Origin: Linyphia triangularis
Lineage: Eukaryota > Arthropoda > Arachnida > Araneae > Linyphiidae
Length of the DNA stretch: 64,000 bases
Direction of reading: 5' to 3'
Assembly: GCA_963978545.1 (NCBI GenBank)
Contig: OZ021721.1
Coordinates: forward strand, 43,100,785 to 43,164,784
A model generated the notes under the pieces. That model made no database searches, was not told the origin of the DNA, and saw only the letters and a list, made by a program, of their open reading frames with translations. Shown in pieces: positions 58,941 to 64,000 of this stretch. Positions within the stretch are counted from its first letter, which is position 1. Every line of letters begins with the position of its first letter. The position numbers and the translations under genes are program-made.

Positions 58941-59624
58941 TTAATCTTTAAAAACAATGTATTTTGAAATAAAAAATTATGATGACGATAAAATTAACTA
59001 TTTTATACGTGGTTTTTGATGACAAAACTATGGATTGGCGACTAATTGCTCATTTTTGAGACATTTCTTGACGTAATAAGTTCAACATTTGAAGTTCATA
59101 AGTTCACAGTATAAGTTAACATTTGAAAATATGCGGAAAAAACAAAGGAGCGTAGTATGTTATAACAAGAAGTCTCTTTAGGTAGTGCATTGTAGTTTAC
59201 TACTTCTAGACAAACGTTTATGCCAATAGTTGTTGACGAACAGGTGTTAGGGGGTGGTAAAGAACTTTTGTGGAGAACTTGTAAAAACGAAGCAATAAAT
59301 AAAATTTGAATAAGAAATCATTTGTTGCTGTTTCTCAAGTGCAAAATTTTACAATGAAGCACAGTTGAGAATTTGTAAATGAAGGTAGCCATTTAAACAC
59401 ATAATTAAACACACGCAATTAGTTCACTTAAGTACACAGTGTATTTTAAATACAAAATCAGAAAAGATCATCTGTTGGAAACTTATTATTAAATGGTATT
59501 ATAAAAGGGGAGAAACACTTTATTATTGCTGTCTTAATTTGTGTAATAAGTTAATTTAGTTGAAATGTATTACAGCGGTATTTTTTCATGTTTGAGAAAA
59601 GAAATTTACTATTTGTATTGTATT

Positions 59625-60890
59625 TCATCTATATGCATAGGATTTTAGCAACATCATTACATATAATTATACATATAATTAGTTTCACTATGTCCAAGAA
59701 TATTTTAGTGCAATATTTGAGATAACGTGGTCAAAAGAATGTATAACAGACAATCTCATTTATATTTGTTTCTATTTTGCCGATGTTGGGGATATAATAA
59801 TGTTTATAAGAATAATAGGCACTTATATTTCTCTTCAATTTGTATATGGAATTAAGAGTTTTATATTACTTTATGAGCATTGACCTAGAACACTTGTTTT
59901 GCTGCTTATGTGCTTCAAAGCCTGATCGTTACTGTTTTTTATAAAACTTATTTTAGATTTACCGCGAAATTTTTTTTAAGGTATATGATTAAGGAAATTT
60001 CAATTGTTTGATACTAAATTTATTTTATTACCGTTTTAAATCAAATGTATTATTTTTTAAATATTTAACTTGTGATTGTTCTGAAACAATAATAAAATGT
60101 ATTATAAATACACGCTGGCTTAAGTAAAATAGAAATTTCGAATGTTAAAGAATTTTTATATTTAATTCAAATATTTGTGGAAACATTCTAAAGAATTACA
60201 GAACATATATCTTATAAACAAAGGATGTAAAAATGTCTCATTGGGACTTGTAAAGAAGTATTTCATACTCGTAGAAGTTTTTCGAGTAGTTTTTAAAAAA
60301 TAAAATGATTTTTCTTTAAGTAAGCCATTACTAATATGAAATTTTAATAAATATTTTCAAAAAAAACACTTATACTTATTTAGTCCCGTAAGGATAATCC
60401 TTTATGAAATACTCATAAGGTGAAAGACATTTAAGTTTAGAATTTCCATCTTGCAGAGAATGTCTAAAATTAAAACATGTCCTGCAACAAATTTTCAAAT
60501 TTCAATGAATTAGTGAGTCCTCAGAGGTTTCAAAGCAGATAATTTAGCTAAATAAGACGTTTTGAATAAAATACTTAATACCTCATGCAGTCATTCATTT
60601 TTGTCTGGGAAAAATTGATGAAAATTGATTTTTAGCTAGCTACATTTTCCAAGTGTCCCACTGTGCGACGCTCCATGATTTATTTCTTGTAAGGTAAAAA
60701 TAGCTTATTAGATGCAAATTTTACAGTCATGACTACTTCCGCTTTTTAAAAAATTGGATTAAATCTGGCTAATGTCACATATACTTTTTACACATGCAAG
60801 TTGCGAATCAAGACAATACGACACAACCATTAACCATACATTGCCCTCTTTAGATATCTCTACAAAATTCAAATCGTCTCAATACGAAGG
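59625..60890 (+). repeat. First copy of the diverged segmental tandem duplication
   Basis: Partner of 61505-64000. It is uninterrupted at 60172-60173, the TA corresponding to the transposon insertion point in the other copy. It contains no credible coding frame. Confidence 0.8.
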
Positions 60891-62214
60891 AAAAAAAGGC
60901 CATAGTTTTTGCATATATAGGCTTTTTATAACTGGCATTTAAATAAACAAATATTATGAAAATGCTGGTGTCACATACTTTCTAATTTATGCTAACAACT
61001 AATTGTGAAACTGGGTTTGCACCTATAATTTGGCTAACACGACTGAGAAGATACATAATAAACCTATTATTATGAATAGAAATGGACCCCCCCCCCCAAC
61101 TTTACGAAAACTGTTATCTTAATTATATAGTAAGGATACACACTATTTTGAATAGTATAGAAAACATGCCCGGTGGAAGGTTAAAAATTGATGAAAATCA
61201 TAGTAGTCAACATATAACCAACAAGATAAACATCGGTTCAGCAATGGGGGAGGGTAGCCAAAACATACAAACGCCGCTCTTTAAACACATATTTATTGAT
61301 ACACTGCTTTAAGTAAACAACATTTATTTAACGACAATTTCAGAGGCCAAACATAGCAAGGCATTATTGAACGATATTATGGAAGTGTGAGGATTACTTT
61401 ATTTTTCGTACCTTAATTTCTTATATGTTAATTAAATTGTATAGTATTAAGGTGGAATTTGTTAACGATTGAGACAAATAATTTGTCATTTGTAATTAAT
61501 TTGATTTAAATACGTAGAATTTTAATCATATAATTACATAAAACTAGTTTCACTATGCCCAAGAATATTATTGTTCAAAATTTGGGTTAATGTGGTCAAA
61601 GGACATAGGAATGTATAGCAGAAAATTTCATTTATCCTCGTTTGTGTTTTTCCCATGTTAGGGAATTAATAATATTCTTAAGAATATTAAGCGCTTATAT
61701 TTTCCTTCAATTTGTATCGGGGATTGAGAATTGTATATCAAGTATATATATCAGTATTTACCCATAGTTTCTTTTTACTCTTTCCTTACTGCAATGGATA
61801 TATTCCGCTTTGGTTGCGAATCACACGTTCTCTATTCAAAGTGCTACTTCGATGCCTGATCATTACTATTCTTTATAAAAACACTAATTTTTAGATTAAA
61901 AGTGTATTCTTGTTCTTCAGGGAATATAACTATTGAAAATCTAAAAAAAAATTTCATTCGTTTGATACTAAAATTTGTTTTACTGCCGCATTAAAATAAG
62001 TATGTATTATTTTTTGGATTTTCAACTTCTGATTGTTGTGAAGCAATAATAAAAAATGTAGTATTAATAAATCGGGACTTAAGTAAAATCAAAATTTCGA
62101 CTGTAATCTATTTTTTCAATTCATATACAGTGCTGTAAAAATAGTCATGGCCAACTGAAAACTTATTTTTTTATGCAATTACATATTTTTATTTTATGCA
62201 AAAATAAACACAAT

Positions 62215-62216
<2 letters not shown>

Positions 62217-62248
<32 letters not shown>
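62217..62248 (+). repeat. A32 homopolymer
   Basis: The longest of several A tracts; others are at 3941-3969, 7527-7550, 17770-17794, 22180-22206 and 26993-27021. This one lies inside the decayed Tc1-like element. Confidence 0.97.
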
Positions 62249-62250
<2 letters not shown>

Positions 62251-62442
62251 CTGTCCAAAGTTTAAAAATATCACGAAACCACTCAAAATCATCACGGATC
62301 CACCACCAAACTGACGCCTCGAAAAATAGAATAGTTCACTCCAAAGATCATGCAAGTAGTACATAACCGTTCGGTCTTTCGAGATGACATTTTTATTCGT
62401 CTGAAAAAACAAGGTTTTGCTATTTATTCTCAAACGCATCAT
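62249..62442 (-). pseudogene. Tc1-like transposase fragment
   Basis: The minus strand reads KDRTVMYYLHDLWSELFYFS then RRQFGGGSVMILSGF, ending in the poly-A tract region. YYxHDL...FSRRxxGGGSVMI is the block after the first catalytic Asp in Tc1/Bari-type transposases. The rest, including all three acidic residues, is absent or unrecognisable. The open frame continues through poly-T (poly-Phe), which is not coding. Confidence 0.6.
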
Positions 62443-64000
62443 GTTTCTTAGTGAACTGTAGGAGTATCATTTCACGATCTTTTACTATATTGTACACTTG
62501 GGTGTTTTGATAACATATTGTGCACATTTTGGCTGATGCATTAAACGTTTAAACCGTTCACAATATGTGGATTTTTTTTGTAGATGCTCACGCTAACCTG
62601 TACTGGATATGGCAACTGTCAACCAAACCAATGCCAACTATTTGGCAGAACCTTACGATAACCATAGAAACGGAAGGATGTTTAGACGCCAAAGCTATAG
62701 CGGATCATTTTGATCGGATTGCAATCGGACGAAATTTCGGCTCAATTTCTTTTTTTAATATTTAAATAATTTTTTTTAAAGAACTTTTGTTTGAATATTT
62801 GGAATCAGGAAGAAAATCTCCACAAATATAAACTAATCTCAATCGTTTTTAAAAATGAGAGAATTGTCCATTATAGAAATTTTTTAAAGCACATTCTTTA
62901 AAATTAAGGGTATTTTCTTATTCAATCGAATTTTTACCCCACTTCGTTTCCTGAAAAAAGAAGAGTCTATCTGATATGTGCGTAATTTTTCAGAGAGTCG
63001 CTGCGGCATCACGACAAAATATTGTAAAAATTGAATCAAATTAGAAATGCTTTAAGATTGAGCTTGACTCTATTATCTTTTTCCAGGTTGTTGCATGTAT
63101 AAAAAGCAAAACCATTTTATTTCAAAAATAATTAAATTTGTCGTAATCTTTGTACTGGTATGATTAAAACTATCAGTTTTTGCATTGTATATAACCTTGC
63201 AAAACACACAAATTCCCATTTGCGAAAACAATAATGTTTTTCGCTTTGCACTATCATTTTTTGTAGCTCTGTATTTGTGAAAGCATACTAAAGAGTTGGT
63301 CATTGGTTCTTTTAATTTGAAGGAGGTCCTAAGTTATTGATGAAAATTTTCTTATTCGGACTTGTGAAAAAGTATTTCAAAATCATGTTTTTTTAAAAAC
63401 ACGCTTACAAAATATAATTTTTTTTAAACGAGCTATTACTATAGCAAATAAATTTGCAAGAAGTAAATAATTAATAATTACAAAACTCCAGCAGACGTAA
63501 ACCTACTTAGTTCCTTAAGGATAAACCTTTTTGAAATACTGATACAAATCTGCATCTAAATTAAGTTTAAATACATTTAAAGTTTAGAGTTTTGCACTTG
63601 TAAAGAACTCTTAAAATTGAAAAACACGCTACAACAAGTTTTAAAATTTCAACCGATTAAGGGGGTTCCCAGAGGGACCAAGGCTGAAAACTAGCATAAA
63701 ACGTTTCAAATGCTCAATACATCAAGCAGTCATTAATTTTTGTCTGGTAGAAATTTATTAAAATCGATTTTTGGTTGGCTAACTAAATTTGTAAAGTTTC
63801 ACACTGGGCGACGTTCCACCACGTATTTTTGGTTAGGTAAAAATAGTTTATGAGATGCGAATAAGAAGTCATGAATTCTCCCTCTTTTAAAACATTTGGT
63901 TAAATTCAGCCAATATCACTAAGCCTTTTGTGAATCAAGCCAAGTATCAGTCATTGTTAACCCGCCATCATTTAGCATCTCTATCTCGTTGTTCTATTTG

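Larger units (their letters stand above)
62128..63271 (-). mobile_element. Decayed Tc1-like transposon with documented empty site
   Basis: The left end CAGTGCTGTAAAAATAG and the right end read inward, CAGAGCTACAAAAAATG, match at most positions. TA flanks are at 62126-62127 and 63272-63273. The paired duplicate at 60140-60200 is continuous across the same point (TTCAAATATTTGTGGAAAC against TTCATA / TATTTGTGAAAGC), so it is the pre-insertion site and fixes both boundaries. CAGTGCTG is the classic start of Tc1-type TIRs. The interior holds an A32 tract and a short transposase fragment. Confidence 0.75.
61505..64000 (+). repeat. Second copy of a diverged segmental tandem duplication, with insertion
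   Basis: Collinear with 59625-60890. Shared landmarks include TAGTTTCACTATG-CCAAGAATATT, TTCAATTTGTAT, GCCTGATC-TTACT, CAATAATAAAA-TGTA, CTTAGT-CC-TAAGGATAA, GCAGTCATT-ATTTTTGTCTGG and GCGACG-TCCA. It is lengthened by a Tc1-like insertion at 62128-63271 and runs off the end of the window. Identity is perhaps 65-75% by eye. Confidence 0.8.

Noticed and set aside
62565..62765. 66-codon plus-strand frame inside the Tc1-like relic
   Set aside because: It does not match transposase motifs and runs opposite to the identified fragment; probably chance or another small insertion.

Overview
This window looks like AT-rich nuclear DNA from an animal, most likely an arthropod and perhaps an arachnid. 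The grounds are: very long A/T tracts; TA- and TTAA-flanked DNA transposons with arthropod-style Tc1/mariner transposases; tRNA-derived SINEs; and no recognisable bacterial operons, ribosome-binding sites or dense coding. The arachnid placement is inference from the transposase style only. I recognise no host protein-coding gene, no functional tRNA or rRNA, and no CRISPR array. Most short open frames are chance frames in AT-rich DNA.

The one convincing intact gene is a Tc1/mariner-superfamily transposase (44448-45563; probable functional start at 44523) inside a complete element (44376-45594). The element has 29-bp perfect terminal inverted repeats (TIRs), TA target duplications and a DD36E catalytic spacing. 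It lies inside a broken, unrelated DDE-like coding relic (44096-44336 and 45673-45871).

The rest is a layered transposon graveyard. 0-8 kb: a 170-220 bp repeat present three times, a candidate element end at 4.37 kb, a GC-richer block at 6.5 kb, and a tRNA-derived SINE with target duplications at 7.7 kb. 8.1-8.6 kb: a foldback element made of two inverted copies of the 3' end of a mariner transposon. 7.4-11 kb: a diverged 3.2-kb-spaced duplication. 13.5-20.2 kb: small TIR elements and a long-armed palindrome (17.6-18.1 kb). 21.5-22.5 kb: a TTAA-flanked element with a possible piggyBac-like cysteine-rich relic; a short deletion relative lies at 42.1-42.4 kb. 23-37 kb: SINEs, including one SINE inserted in another at 30.2 kb, and a mariner-type relic at 31.8-32.5 kb. 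38.1-38.7 kb: a second long-armed foldback. 40.3-42.0 kb: a TA-flanked element containing a nested TTAA-flanked element. 46.5-47.6 kb: a decayed mariner-type element. 55.0 kb and 58.2-58.9 kb: further TIR elements. 59.6-64.0 kb: a large diverged tandem duplication whose second copy carries a Tc1-like insertion at a TA. The uninterrupted first copy preserves the empty site, so the insertion boundaries can be read directly.

Nothing here resembles a cooperating gene system. The information is in insertion history: target-site types, nesting order, internal deletions and palindromic rearrangements of transposon ends.
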